From: JAHEJJ01 sp965212205
GTDB taxonomy: Bacteria; Bacteroidota; Bacteroidia; Flavobacteriales; Flavobacteriaceae
Assembly: GCA_965212205.1 (NCBI GenBank)
Contig: CBDBUX010000006.1
Span: 62,001-126,000 of the forward strand
Length of the DNA stretch: 64,000 nucleotides
Direction of reading: 5' to 3'
The translations under genes were made by a program, and so were the position numbers. Positions within the stretch are counted from its first letter, which is position 1. Each line of letters starts with the position of its first letter. Positions 1 through 8,600 of this stretch are shown piece by piece. The notes under the pieces are model-generated. The model had not been told where the DNA came from. It searched no databases and was given only the letters and a program-made list of their open reading frames with translations.

Positions 1-299
1 AATGGAGTCATTGATGATGATAGAGCATCTCGCTTTAATAAATAATCCCGCTAGGGCATCCATTTCATTTTTTAGTGATCCCGATAGGGAACAATACCAT
101 ATATGCCCAACCATTATTCCTCTGTAGTATTTTATCCTTGATTTAAATGAAATTTCTTACCTTTAAGACAGTGGTCCAGGTGAACTACCTTCCTTCTCTT
201 TTTATTCGACTTATACAAATTTGATCATGTCCCGGTTGACATAAGAGAATTGATCTATGCAAGGCGTTTTATTACGCAGTTTAAAAAAGAGTTTTCGTT
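1..299. other. left-edge region without a supported gene
   Basis: No convincing gene starts here. Frame 1 is open from the window edge to a stop at 43-45 and could be the last 14 codons of a rightward gene whose body lies outside the window; this cannot be tested here. The remainder is A+T-rich with no recognisable promoter of the TTTG-N19-TAnnTTTG type in front of the gene at 300. Confidence 0.3.
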
Positions 300-1589
300 A
301 TGGAATTAATTACCCAAGTAAGATCAGGAAATTTAGATGGAGCCATCCCTTTTGTGGATGAACTTTTTGATCAGGATCCTTCCCAAGCGGTCGAAGCCTT
401 AAAGAATGTTATTATTCAGCTTGATGAAAATTCGCAAAACGAGAATGAGCAGGTCTTTATCTATTTGCTCGATAGTGCATGGAATTTCTTTTCCTCCCTG
501 CTCAGTATTTCTCTGGAGGCAAATTTTCCAAAAGCCCTGGAACATATACAAAGAGCAAGTTTTGGATTTAATGAATTACAACTTACTGATTATCAGGAAT
601 TAAGCAGAGGTATGGAGTCGTATATTTCGGCTATTGTTGATATTAATTCTCTTAACGTCCAATCTGGTCTGGAAAAGCTTAATGAAGCCAAAGATATTTT
701 TCAGGGCCTCGATAAATATGGTGCGTATTTCGCCGATATGATTGCCGCTTTTGAAATGGAATCCTTGTACCTATCTGGCATGCAAGCTATGATTCAGCGA
801 GATTTTACCAATGGTCAGATTTTGGTGAGTAAGGCCGCCAAAGCGGCTGCAGCGCTCGCCAATAATTTTGAAGACACGGCATTGGAATATTATCGCTTTA
901 TGGGAATATCCCATTTGTATAAAGCTATTTCTGGTTTTTTAATTCAGAACTCCAAGTTGAATAGCTTTAATTTTGAACACTTTCATTTCCTCGACGAGAA
1001 TGAGGCAGCCGATGAGGCCAAAAGTGCTATTTCAAACTTTTTTGAAATGATTGATACCGGTGAACTTGCGAAGCAGTTTCTCAACGTTTCCAAGGGTATC
1101 GAAATCATTTCTCAGGTTACATTTTATTTGGGACAGACTATGTACGCCATCCTGATCAATAAAATTAGCAACATCGAGCAAGACGTTAAACCCTATTTAA
1201 AATTGCTAAAATTTGCGGTAAATTACTTTACCAATGCTGGGGAGAGTGGTGCTATTTATGTTAGGCTATGCAACGAGATGGAAATTCAGCTTAAAAATCT
1301 TGATCAGTTCATGAATGTTTATGATATCAATTACAAAAAAGCTCCAAAGGTTGTGGTAAATATAAAATCGTATCAAAAACTAATTGGTGATGGTAAAATT
1401 GGTAAAGCGCTGGAACTCCTGTTGTCGAGTACTGAGGACAACGAATCTTTCGAGCAGGTGATTTTGCTAAAAGGTAATTATTCCAGACTGGAACATAACA
1501 AACTCAACAATTTGGTAGGAGATGAAAAATATGGTGTCGAATTAACTAAAATAGCCAAAAGAATACTCGATCTGGCCAAAAAGACTTGA
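300..1589 (+). CDS. helical-repeat protein with C-terminal EAD11-like domain
   Basis: 429-residue cytoplasmic protein with no signal peptide or clear membrane segment. Residues 1 to about 345 are almost entirely predicted helix, with TPR-like spacing of small and aromatic residues, and match no family I recognise. The last 75 residues fit the effector-associated domain 11 pattern: a K-A-L-E-L-L-L helix (about 368-375), then L-L-K-G-N-Y-S-R-L-E, then a V-E-L-x-K-I helix. The EAD-bearing protease encoded at 3789-4805 has the same layout of residues. EADs are known as homotypic adaptor domains in NTP-dependent and protease-based bacterial conflict systems. The gene converges on the three-gene protease operon with only 113 bases between them. 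I infer a sensor or adaptor that recruits the protease through EAD-EAD contact. The function of the N-terminal part is unknown. Confidence 0.75.
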   Translation: MELITQVRSGNLDGAIPFVDELFDQDPSQAVEALKNVIIQLDENSQNENEQVFIYLLDSAWNFFSSLLSISLEANFPKALEHIQRASFGFNELQLTDYQELSRGMESYISAIVDINSLNVQSGLEKLNEAKDIFQGLDKYGAYFADMIAAFEMESLYLSGMQAMIQRDFTNGQILVSKAAKAAAALANNFEDTALEYYRFMGISHLYKAISGFLIQNSKLNSFNFEHFHFLDENEAADEAKSAISNFFEMIDTGELAKQFLNVSKGIEIISQVTFYLGQTMYAILINKISNIEQDVKPYLKLLKFAVNYFTNAGESGAIYVRLCNEMEIQLKNLDQFMNVYDINYKKAPKVVVNIKSYQKLIGDGKIGKALELLLSSTEDNESFEQVILLKGNYSRLEHNKLNNLVGDEKYGVELTKIAKRILDLAKKT

Positions 1590-1702
1590 ACGTGATAATA
1601 TAAAAAACTCCTCTCCTACTATGCTGTTCTCAAAGGTTTAGGCCTGCGAAATTCTCCTCGTTTTTCTAGATGATGAAGCTGCTCGGAAAATCCATAACAC
1701 GA

Positions 1703-2440
1703 TTATATGTCCAAGGCAGCGATATAGTGGTTAGAGTCGCTCAACTTCTCTTTTACCAAATCTCGGTACTTGTTAAACTCATGCGGTACTAATTCTGCTC
1801 TGTAAAACGCAAACTCCATATTGATATGTTCTTTGTCAAATTTCAGAAACAAAAATCTTGACATATTCTTTTCTGAGCTTAGTATAAAGCCTGTTCCCAG
1901 TATAGATAGATTGCCATTAGTAGATTCGGACAGCCCAAGTTGGAAGTTACCCCGATCATAAGACTGGGTATTCTTTTCGAAGGCCATCAGCCGTTTGTCG
2001 TCTTCACCCAAAGATTTGATCAATTCTAAAGACTTCATCAATATTTTTATCTGGTTTACGCTTAATATGTCTTGCAGTACAGTGATTATAGCTTTATCCA
2101 ATTCAAAGGAATTGCTTTTCTCTTTGTATTTTGTAAAGTCTTTATTGCTGATCAACCAACCCAATTTCTCCAATACTTCAAAGTACAGGGTATACCATTG
2201 ATATATTTCACTATGCTGTGGATAAGCCTTGGTAGCAGCCCTCTGAGCTAATAAGAGAGAGTTTAAAACATCTTCTTGCTGAGCTTCAGAGATATTATGT
2301 GAAAAGGTATTCAGGCCCTTAAAATTTAAATAACTAGGCGTCTCGGTGATCGACTCAAATGCGCTATAATCTGCAAAACCTTCTAAGCCTTCAGATTGAT
2401 TTAGTTCAAGACCTTTTAGATATTCTCTGTTATCATTCAT
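1703..2440 (-). CDS. orphan protein, third gene of EAD11-protease operon
   Basis: 245-residue protein that I do not recognise. It has no signal peptide, no transmembrane segment and no cysteine. Residues 50-155 look helical. From about 165 the pattern changes to alternating hydrophobic strands (FQLGL, LSILGTGFIL, RFLFLKF, MEFAFYR), followed by a helix near the C-terminus, so a helical part followed by a beta-rich part is likely. The start codon lies 6 bases beyond the stop of the amidohydrolase gene, so the two are almost certainly co-transcribed and probably translationally coupled. Being last in an operon with a protease carrying an effector-associated domain, it could be the protease target, a toxin or an immunity/regulatory partner; none of these can be chosen from sequence alone. 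Confidence 0.7.
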   Translation of the reverse strand: MNDNREYLKGLELNQSEGLEGFADYSAFESITETPSYLNFKGLNTFSHNISEAQQEDVLNSLLLAQRAATKAYPQHSEIYQWYTLYFEVLEKLGWLISNKDFTKYKEKSNSFELDKAIITVLQDILSVNQIKILMKSLELIKSLGEDDKRLMAFEKNTQSYDRGNFQLGLSESTNGNLSILGTGFILSSEKNMSRFLFLKFDKEHINMEFAFYRAELVPHEFNKYRDLVKEKLSDSNHYIAALDI

Positions 2441-2446
2441 AATCTT

Positions 2447-3760
2447 TTAATTATATAAATAATCTATCGCATTGTTTTGTAACATATTCATTTGATGATC
2501 TGATAATAACTTTAGATACTTTTCCTGGGAATTGAGTAACTCGCCAGCTGGTAAGACCACCCAATAGTCGGTCCCGAAAAGAATTCTTTTAGCTATATCC
2601 GGATGGGCATCTAGTTCTGTTTTAAGTTTATCGAACAACTCTTCTTCAACAAGATTAAATGAGAAGTCTGCATACACTTTCCACTTTGGATTTCTCATCA
2701 TCTCATAAATCTTCTCGATTCTCTTACAATTTCCGGTTTTATGGAACTCCAACCAAAAATCATCGCCCCCAAAATGGCCAAAATTTAATTTAAGGTCTGG
2801 ATATTTTTCCAATACCGGCTCCCAATGCTCCGGCTCGTTTAAATACCTGGCTCGCTCCTTTCTCGATTCTCCGGGTATTTCAAATTCCTCATATCCATTT
2901 TGGGTTTTGATTCGGATACTTTTTTTGAATGTTGAAACCGATTCCCCGCCGCAATGCGTTAAAACCGGAATATTTTTTTCTGCACAAATATTAAAAATCG
3001 GGTCAAGTCTGGCATCCGAAGGAATATATCCCAAGGAAGGGTAGCATTTTACACCAAAAAACGGGGCTTCCTCGTCTGTAAATGCTTCCAGAAATAGTGA
3101 ATACAAATTCGATCCATTTGAATCCACCCTCCGGGGGTCTATGGCCATAAAAGGGATAATTGGTCTTTGTTTAGCAATATCCCTTATATCTTTTAGCTGT
3201 TGTTCATAATCGCGTTTTGGCTTAATACCCCAACCCGTTTCCAAATCCATTTGCAAAATACCGGCAACCAAATAGTTATCTTCGAAATCCTTCAAATTAG
3301 TTATTGAGAAATCCTGATGATAATAGTCAAGAACTTCCAGCATATTGGCTTTTTTCAACACTTTTAAAGCCTCCTTCAGATTATAGCCAAAAAGTTCATA
3401 GGTTTCGTTGAGTTCAATAGTTAATTCGAGTTCTTTTTCAAGTTGTTCCCAGTCTTGTTCACTATCGCTTTTTTGTTGCTCAATTTCATCATATAGACTC
3501 TCCTCCTTCTTAGTCATGAATTGCATGTCCTCAATCTCCTCATCTACAGCCTCGATCCCGAAAGATTCCAATGTTACTGTTTTGAGCATCCGTAAAAGGA
3601 TGTATCCGACATTGAGCGTTTTCTTATCAAAAATATGTGTATGTATATCTACAATACACTTTGGGCTTTCCAAAACCGCTTTAGCCAATAAGGTAATTCG
3701 GGATTTTGGATCCTTGTCTAAAAGTGCCCTTGCCTTTTTTAAAAACTCTTCCTCAGTCAT
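2447..3760 (-). CDS. amidohydrolase-2-like metal-dependent hydrolase
   Basis: 437 residues. The TIM-barrel amidohydrolase signature is visible: an HxH pair (H40, H42) at the end of the first strand, a second histidine in a T-H-C-G-G-E context (H269), another in G-H-F-G-G (H329), and an aspartate in F-G-T-D (D398). These are the usual ligands of the amidohydrolase_2 family, so the enzyme looks catalytically complete. Residues about 74-125 form an unusual acidic/charged helical insert, rich in E, D, K and Q, which the smaller family members lack. No signal peptide. It sits 28 bases after the EAD-protease gene and 6 bases before the 245-residue orphan, in one operon. Substrate unknown; the family includes decarboxylases and amide or lactone hydrolases. 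Its role in a possible conflict system is inference. Confidence 0.8.
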   Translation of the reverse strand: MTEEEFLKKARALLDKDPKSRITLLAKAVLESPKCIVDIHTHIFDKKTLNVGYILLRMLKTVTLESFGIEAVDEEIEDMQFMTKKEESLYDEIEQQKSDSEQDWEQLEKELELTIELNETYELFGYNLKEALKVLKKANMLEVLDYYHQDFSITNLKDFEDNYLVAGILQMDLETGWGIKPKRDYEQQLKDIRDIAKQRPIIPFMAIDPRRVDSNGSNLYSLFLEAFTDEEAPFFGVKCYPSLGYIPSDARLDPIFNICAEKNIPVLTHCGGESVSTFKKSIRIKTQNGYEEFEIPGESRKERARYLNEPEHWEPVLEKYPDLKLNFGHFGGDDFWLEFHKTGNCKRIEKIYEMMRNPKWKVYADFSFNLVEEELFDKLKTELDAHPDIAKRILFGTDYWVVLPAGELLNSQEKYLKLLSDHQMNMLQNNAIDYLYN

Positions 3761-3788
3761 ACGCAGAAAATTCTATTGACTTAAACAA

Positions 3789-4805
3789 TTATTGTTTTGA
3801 CTTGATATCTTCCATTACATTTTTTATAAGAATTCCTTCGTTTGCCGCCATTTTCTCTCCCGTTTCTTTGTTGATTGTCATTCCGCCTTCCTCCTCTGTT
3901 TTACCTGCATGATGCAAGGCAATCACCTTCCATTCCTGATTAAACACAGGGGAGCCACTTGAACCTTTTTCTGTATCTGTCTTATAAAACACTTTGGAAT
4001 TATCGATGGCAACAATACTATTCCTGGTCAGGGCAATCTGTTTAGCTTCCCCCAATGGATGTTGAATTATATTCACAAAGTCGCCCAGCTGCGGATCTGA
4101 AAACAGATCTAATTCAAGGGTTCCCCAATTTGAAATTGGATTAGCCGGACTGTCTTTAATACGGACATAGGCATAATCGAACTTCGTTATAGGACTAAAA
4201 AGCGCTCCTGCTGATTCCAGGAAGAACTCACTTGTTTTTCTTGGCGCCCCAAATAAGTCTTCTTCAAAATCAAGTAATATTTTTGAAGACTCGACATGTT
4301 TTATATTGGGAAGTACATGCGCATTGGTCATCATCCAGCCATCATTTAATAACCAACCGGTTCCTTTCTTACCATCGGAGCGTATCACCTGACATACGCT
4401 TTTTGAAACCTGAATAGCCTTATGCAGCCAACTTGTAGGAACCAATGTGTTTTTAGGCCCCTGAATCTTTTCTAAAGCTTCCTCTGAGTCTGTTGTGTAC
4501 AGGGTAGATCTCTTACTCGTGATTTTTTTAATTTCCAGTTCATTATCTACACCATCCAATAACATGAGTAAGCTGTGTTGAATTTGTGAAGTTTCAACTT
4601 GCTCTTGCCCAGCTGTGATTAAGCCCATAGTAGCCTTCTCTCTCAATCTGTTATGCCGCCCTGAGATCAAGAGAGCTGAGTTACCAAGATCATTGCTAAT
4701 CGGTGAAAACTCTGTATTTATGATTTCCAGAGCTTCGGGTATCTTGTTATTAACCAGAAGAAATTTTACATCCTGAATAACCTTTTGTGCTGCCGATTGA
4801 GTCAT
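3789..4805 (-). CDS. cytoplasmic trypsin-like serine protease with N-terminal EAD11
   Basis: The frame is open from a TTG at 4868, but the first ATG (4805) directly precedes the domain and is chosen; this gives 338 residues. Numbering below is from 4868. Residues 26-112 match effector-associated domain 11: P-E-A-L-E-I-I helix, L-L-I-S-G-R-H-N-R-L, then V-E-T-S-Q-I and L-L-M-L-L-D. Residues 155-350 are a trypsin-fold peptidase with the triad H184 (T-N-A-H-V), D231 (F-D-Y-A-Y-V) and S304 (G-S-S-G-S-P). There is no signal peptide, unlike HtrA/DegP, so it should act in the cytoplasm. It is the first gene of the operon. EAD-trypsin proteins are known effectors in predicted bacterial conflict systems where the EAD tethers them to a sensor; the sensor here may be the EAD11 protein at 300-1589. 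Confidence 0.85.
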   Translation of the reverse strand: MTQSAAQKVIQDVKFLLVNNKIPEALEIINTEFSPISNDLGNSALLISGRHNRLREKATMGLITAGQEQVETSQIQHSLLMLLDGVDNELEIKKITSKRSTLYTTDSEEALEKIQGPKNTLVPTSWLHKAIQVSKSVCQVIRSDGKKGTGWLLNDGWMMTNAHVLPNIKHVESSKILLDFEEDLFGAPRKTSEFFLESAGALFSPITKFDYAYVRIKDSPANPISNWGTLELDLFSDPQLGDFVNIIQHPLGEAKQIALTRNSIVAIDNSKVFYKTDTEKGSSGSPVFNQEWKVIALHHAGKTEEEGGMTINKETGEKMAANEGILIKNVMEDIKSKQ

Positions 4806-5203
4806 AACAATAAACTTGTTTGATCTATCAAAATATGAAATTGTTTGATCAATTAAGTTATATCGCAAGAATTAATTTATGGAATACTAATCATTATATA
4901 ATGTCCTTAAGAATGCTATGGTTAGTATGAGAACTTTCAGTGGAATCCTAACCGACATATTATGGTTTTCGACTCATATGTAGATGATCTATAGGGGGTT
5001 GGGAATCAGAAAAATGACAGCCCTGAAGCAAATACAAGGTCGCCGAGCTGCGCTCTTGGGTTTCTGGAGTATTCATCCCGATAGCTATCGGGGCTCATGA
5101 TCCTTGGCCCTCCCCTTTCCAAATACAAAACGACTTAGCTTTGCTAAGCTATTTTCATTTCCCTTACACAAAATCAAACAAGTTTGTTTTGCTGCAGGAA
5201 ATG
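4806..5203. other. intergenic boundary between EAD patch and tRNA-Arg
   Basis: About 400 bases without a gene. The left half is A+T-rich leader of the protease operon. The right half holds a perfect 16-bp palindrome (5077-5092) and a small CTTAGC/GCTAAG hairpin (about 5131-5145). I see no integrase gene or direct repeat of the tRNA 3' end here. Confidence 0.5.
5077..5092. repeat. 16-bp perfect palindrome CCCGATAGCTATCGGG
   Basis: The sequence is its own reverse complement over 16 bases and is preceded by a CTCAT-like context (ATTCAT). A degenerate copy with the same layout (CTCAT then CCCGGTAGCTATGGGG) occurs at 16127-16142. Its placement in intergenic DNA at both sites suggests a dispersed genomic palindrome family rather than a gene-specific operator. 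Confidence 0.6.
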
Positions 5204-5232
5204 AAAAACCCGCAATTTCCATTGCGGGTTTT
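5204..5232 (-). terminator. rho-independent terminator after tRNA-Arg
   Basis: A 12-bp stem (AAAACCCGCAAT with its complement, loop of 4) lies just beyond the tRNA 3' end. On the minus strand it is followed by a run of T. Confidence 0.8.
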
Positions 5233-5242
5233 GTGCTTGTAG

Positions 5243-5316
5243 TGATCGCGACAGGATTCGAACCTGTGACCGTCTGCTTAGAAGGCAGATGCTCTATCCA
5301 GCTGAGCTACGCGACC
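5243..5316 (-). tRNA. tRNA-Arg (anticodon TCT)
   Basis: Read on the minus strand, 74 bases fold as a complete cloverleaf. The acceptor stem GGTCGCG pairs with CGCGATC (one G-T pair), the D arm is GCTC..GAGC, the anticodon loop CTTCTAA has TCT at 34-36, and the T arm has TTCGAAT. The discriminator base is A; CCA is not encoded. The 3' end points toward the A+T-rich EAD11 patch, the usual orientation of a tRNA integration site. Confidence 0.95.
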
Positions 5317-5331
5317 TTTGGTTTTCGCGTG

Positions 5332-5363
5332 CAAATATACAACTATCAAGCCCATTCGTGCAA
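5332..5363 (-). promoter_or_regulatory. Bacteroidota-type promoter of tRNA-Arg
   Basis: On the minus strand a perfect -7 box TATATTTG (5339-5332) is preceded after 21 bases by TTG (5363-5361). The predicted start is about 8 bases before the mature tRNA 5' end. Confidence 0.6.
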
Positions 5364-5569
5364 CGGTTGATTTGTATTTCCTAAAACTGTTGATTCTTTT
5401 ACCCATATGTGAAAATCTCAAATGGTCTGTAGACTATTTTCATTAAGAAAACGTAAAATTTCTAAGGTTTTTCTAATTCACCTAAACTACCTCCCTCTCA
5501 ACATACATTATAGAGTAGTACCTGATCGATAAACGCCCCTTTTAATCGATGATCCGCACTCTTTAAAAG

Positions 5570-5601
5570 TTTGTTAAATCCAGTTGAATAGCTTATTTTC
5601 A
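5570..5601 (+). promoter_or_regulatory. possible promoter of the T9SS metalloprotease gene
   Basis: TTTG (5570-5573), 20-base spacer, then TATTTTCA (5594-5601), two mismatches from TAnnTTTG. The start codon lies 30 bases downstream. The spacing is right but the -7 box is imperfect. Confidence 0.35.
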
Positions 5602-5631
5602 AAAGCTAATTTCTAATAAAACCACCTCACT

Positions 5632-8600
5632 ATGAAGAATAATTACTCTGTGAGTGGTAGTTTTTCGAGAACACTATTCCGTAAGAATTATCACTTTTTT
5701 TCTATTCTATTATTGATGCTTTTTGGGGGTCTGCAGATGTTGCATTCTCAAAAGATGGAGACAAAACCGGGTATCCCGGTTGTATGTCCTGCGAAATTTG
5801 AGGACATGAACTCCAGGATGGCCATGAAACAATTGGCCGCAATCAAATCTATTTCTGCACAAAGGAACGCTACTGCAGAATTGATCATCACCTTTGGGCC
5901 CGGAGCGGCTGACAATCCTGATGTTCAGGCGGCATTTCAGGCCGCACTCGACATTTGGTCCGAAGAAATTGTATCCAGCGTACCGATCAGGATTTTTGCT
6001 GACTTTGCCAACCTCGGTCCCGGGGTATTAGCCTCGGCAGGTCCTACGCTGCTGCTGAGCAATTTTCCGGGTGCGCCTCAAACCGATGTCTTTTATCCGG
6101 TAGCCCTGGCCAACTCCCTCGCAGGAGAAGATCTTGCGCCCCAGGAAGAATTTGATCTTGTTGTCAACATCGGCAATGGGATTCCATGGTATTTTGGTAC
6201 CGACGGAAATACCCCTGCCGGACAATTCGATTTTGTTACCGTTGCCCTCCACGAGGCCTGCCATGGGCTTGGCTTTGTAGACGGAGGTAATGTCAACGGG
6301 GCCGGTGTGGGTAGTATCAATGGAGGAGGTAATCCTTTCATATTTGATACCTTCCTTATTGATGGCGAAGGTAATTCTGTACTAGACCTGCCGAATCCTT
6401 CGGTAGAACTTGGGAACTTCTTTACCAGCAACGATGTATTTTGCAATAGCCCGTTCGCCATTGCGGCCATAGGCACTCCACCACAAATGTGGGCACCAAA
6501 TCCATTTCAGCCTGGTTCAAGTATAGCACATTGGGATGAATTTGCTTTCCCTGCAGGCGACCCGAACTCTTTAATGAGTCCGCAGGTCGGTTCTGCCGAA
6601 TCGAATTTTAATGTGGGAGATATCACCCGTGGCTTCTTTAGAGATATGGGTTGGGTATTGGCCGAACAGCCACCAGTTGCCGTTGCACCTGCCGCTGTTA
6701 CCGACGAAGTATTTGTCGGGACCATCCTTACCCCTGAGTTCACCCTCACGAACGTCTCGGAAGATCCGGTATCAGTAGCTGCAGCAGCAAGCGCAGGTTC
6801 GGTCCTGATCGAATCTTTGGATCCTGCTAACCAGGATATCGCAGCTTCCTCTACCGGTACACTCAACGCAGTGATCAACACTACCGGATTGGCCAAAGGT
6901 CTGTATGAGGAAAGTATAGACCTGACCATAAGTGGATTTGAAGAAGTGGTCAGTATTCCGATATCAATACGTGTGCTCGATGGAACTGAAGCACCTATCA
7001 TTTCGGTAGATCCGGATTCTTTCAACGAAACACTGCAACAACTCCAGGTCGCAACCCGTGATCTGGTCATCAGTAATACAGGTGATGCCGATCTTGATTT
7101 TACCATTACTATAAATGATAATGCACAAAACACTTTCGCCAGCCGGGTTGCACAATCAAATGCTTCGATTGCAACTAACGGTTTTACCAGCGAAAATTTT
7201 ATCGGTTCTCAGGGCAGCGGAATTGCCGACATGATCCGAACTAATTCTGGCTTCGAACGTGTGGTTACGAGTTTATATGCCACAGACTTCGAAGATTTCA
7301 CTCCAGGTGATATTAATGGCCAGCAGGGATGGTCTTCTCAGTTTGCTAATAACTGGGCAATATCTTCTGCTAATCCTGCGGATGGAGCACAACATCTCAG
7401 TGCAGTTTCAGACGGCCAGGGCCCTAATCAGCCCGGTACCGTTCTGGCCTTCTCCCCTACTGTAACTCCAGGAAGCGAACCTTTTATGGTAAGTTCCCTG
7501 GATGTAAACCTGCAGGGCAGTGGCGTAAGCTGGGAAATTATCCCTCAGTCTCCTTCTGCCGGTTTTGTGGTTACCAGATTACGGTTTAACGGAGATGGTA
7601 CCATAGATATTCTGGATGGTAGTGCCGGCGCTTTCGTTCCGGTAAACACAGAAGTACCTGAAGGGTATTTCAATGTCCGTATCGTAATCGACAAGGACGA
7701 CCTTGGAATGACCGTTTATTTTGATGATGCACTGGTCTTTTCGGGTACCGGATTCACCCCCTTGATGGAACAACTAGTATTGTTATCCGATATGGCAGTA
7801 ACCGGTTCTACTTTAGACATCGATAATCTTGAAATTACCGATGGTGATCCTGATGGATTCTTCCTTAGTGTGGCGCCGATTTCAGGCACCGTACCTTTTG
7901 GATCTTCTGTCACCGCTCAGGTAAAATTTGATGCACGGGCACTCGATCCAGGCTTGTACGAAGCTACAATCAACGTTGCCAGCAACGATACGAATAATCC
8001 AACTATCGACATTCCTGTAAGCCTTAACGTGGTAACACCACCGACAATCAGCGTGGATCCTGATAATCTCAGTGCCTCGGTAGACGTTCAGGTAGATGAT
8101 CCACCTATAGCTGTGGAGACTTTTACCATAAGCAATAGTGGCCAAAGCCCGTTAGATTTTACAACTTCATTAGGGCCAACCAATTTCACCCCACCTTCCA
8201 GTGGCGGAGATGCTTTAATGGCTCAAATTGACATGACCAAATACGGTCTGGGCAATTCCAGTGGAGCAGTACTCAAAAAGGCCGGTATTAAAAAACTCAA
8301 GGGATTACAAGCCAAAAGCCTGGAAGCGCCGTTAGAGTACAATACCGCTTTTACCGATTCCATTTGGTATGATTCTGGAATTGACTTTCCAGATGATTTC
8401 GCCGGACTACAGGGTCCGGCCTGGGCCGCAGCGGTGAAGTTCGACGCAGAAATAGATTTTGCATTGACGGCCGTCCGTAACGCGATGAGGACAGAAACCT
8501 TGGGCGAAACTCAGGTTATTCTGGAGATCTACCTCGGTGGCTCCACCCCTGCAGATGGGCTTTTGCTTACGTCTCAATTAATCACACTCAACAGTGCTGA

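Noticed and set aside
1703..2440. Orphan as bacterial gasdermin
   Set aside because: No gasdermin-like N-terminal pattern, no N-terminal cysteine, and a helical first half.
5104..5370. Open frame running through tRNA-Arg and its terminator
   Set aside because: It covers the minus-strand tRNA completely; translation of the T-loop region gives the typical false peptide. No coding signal.
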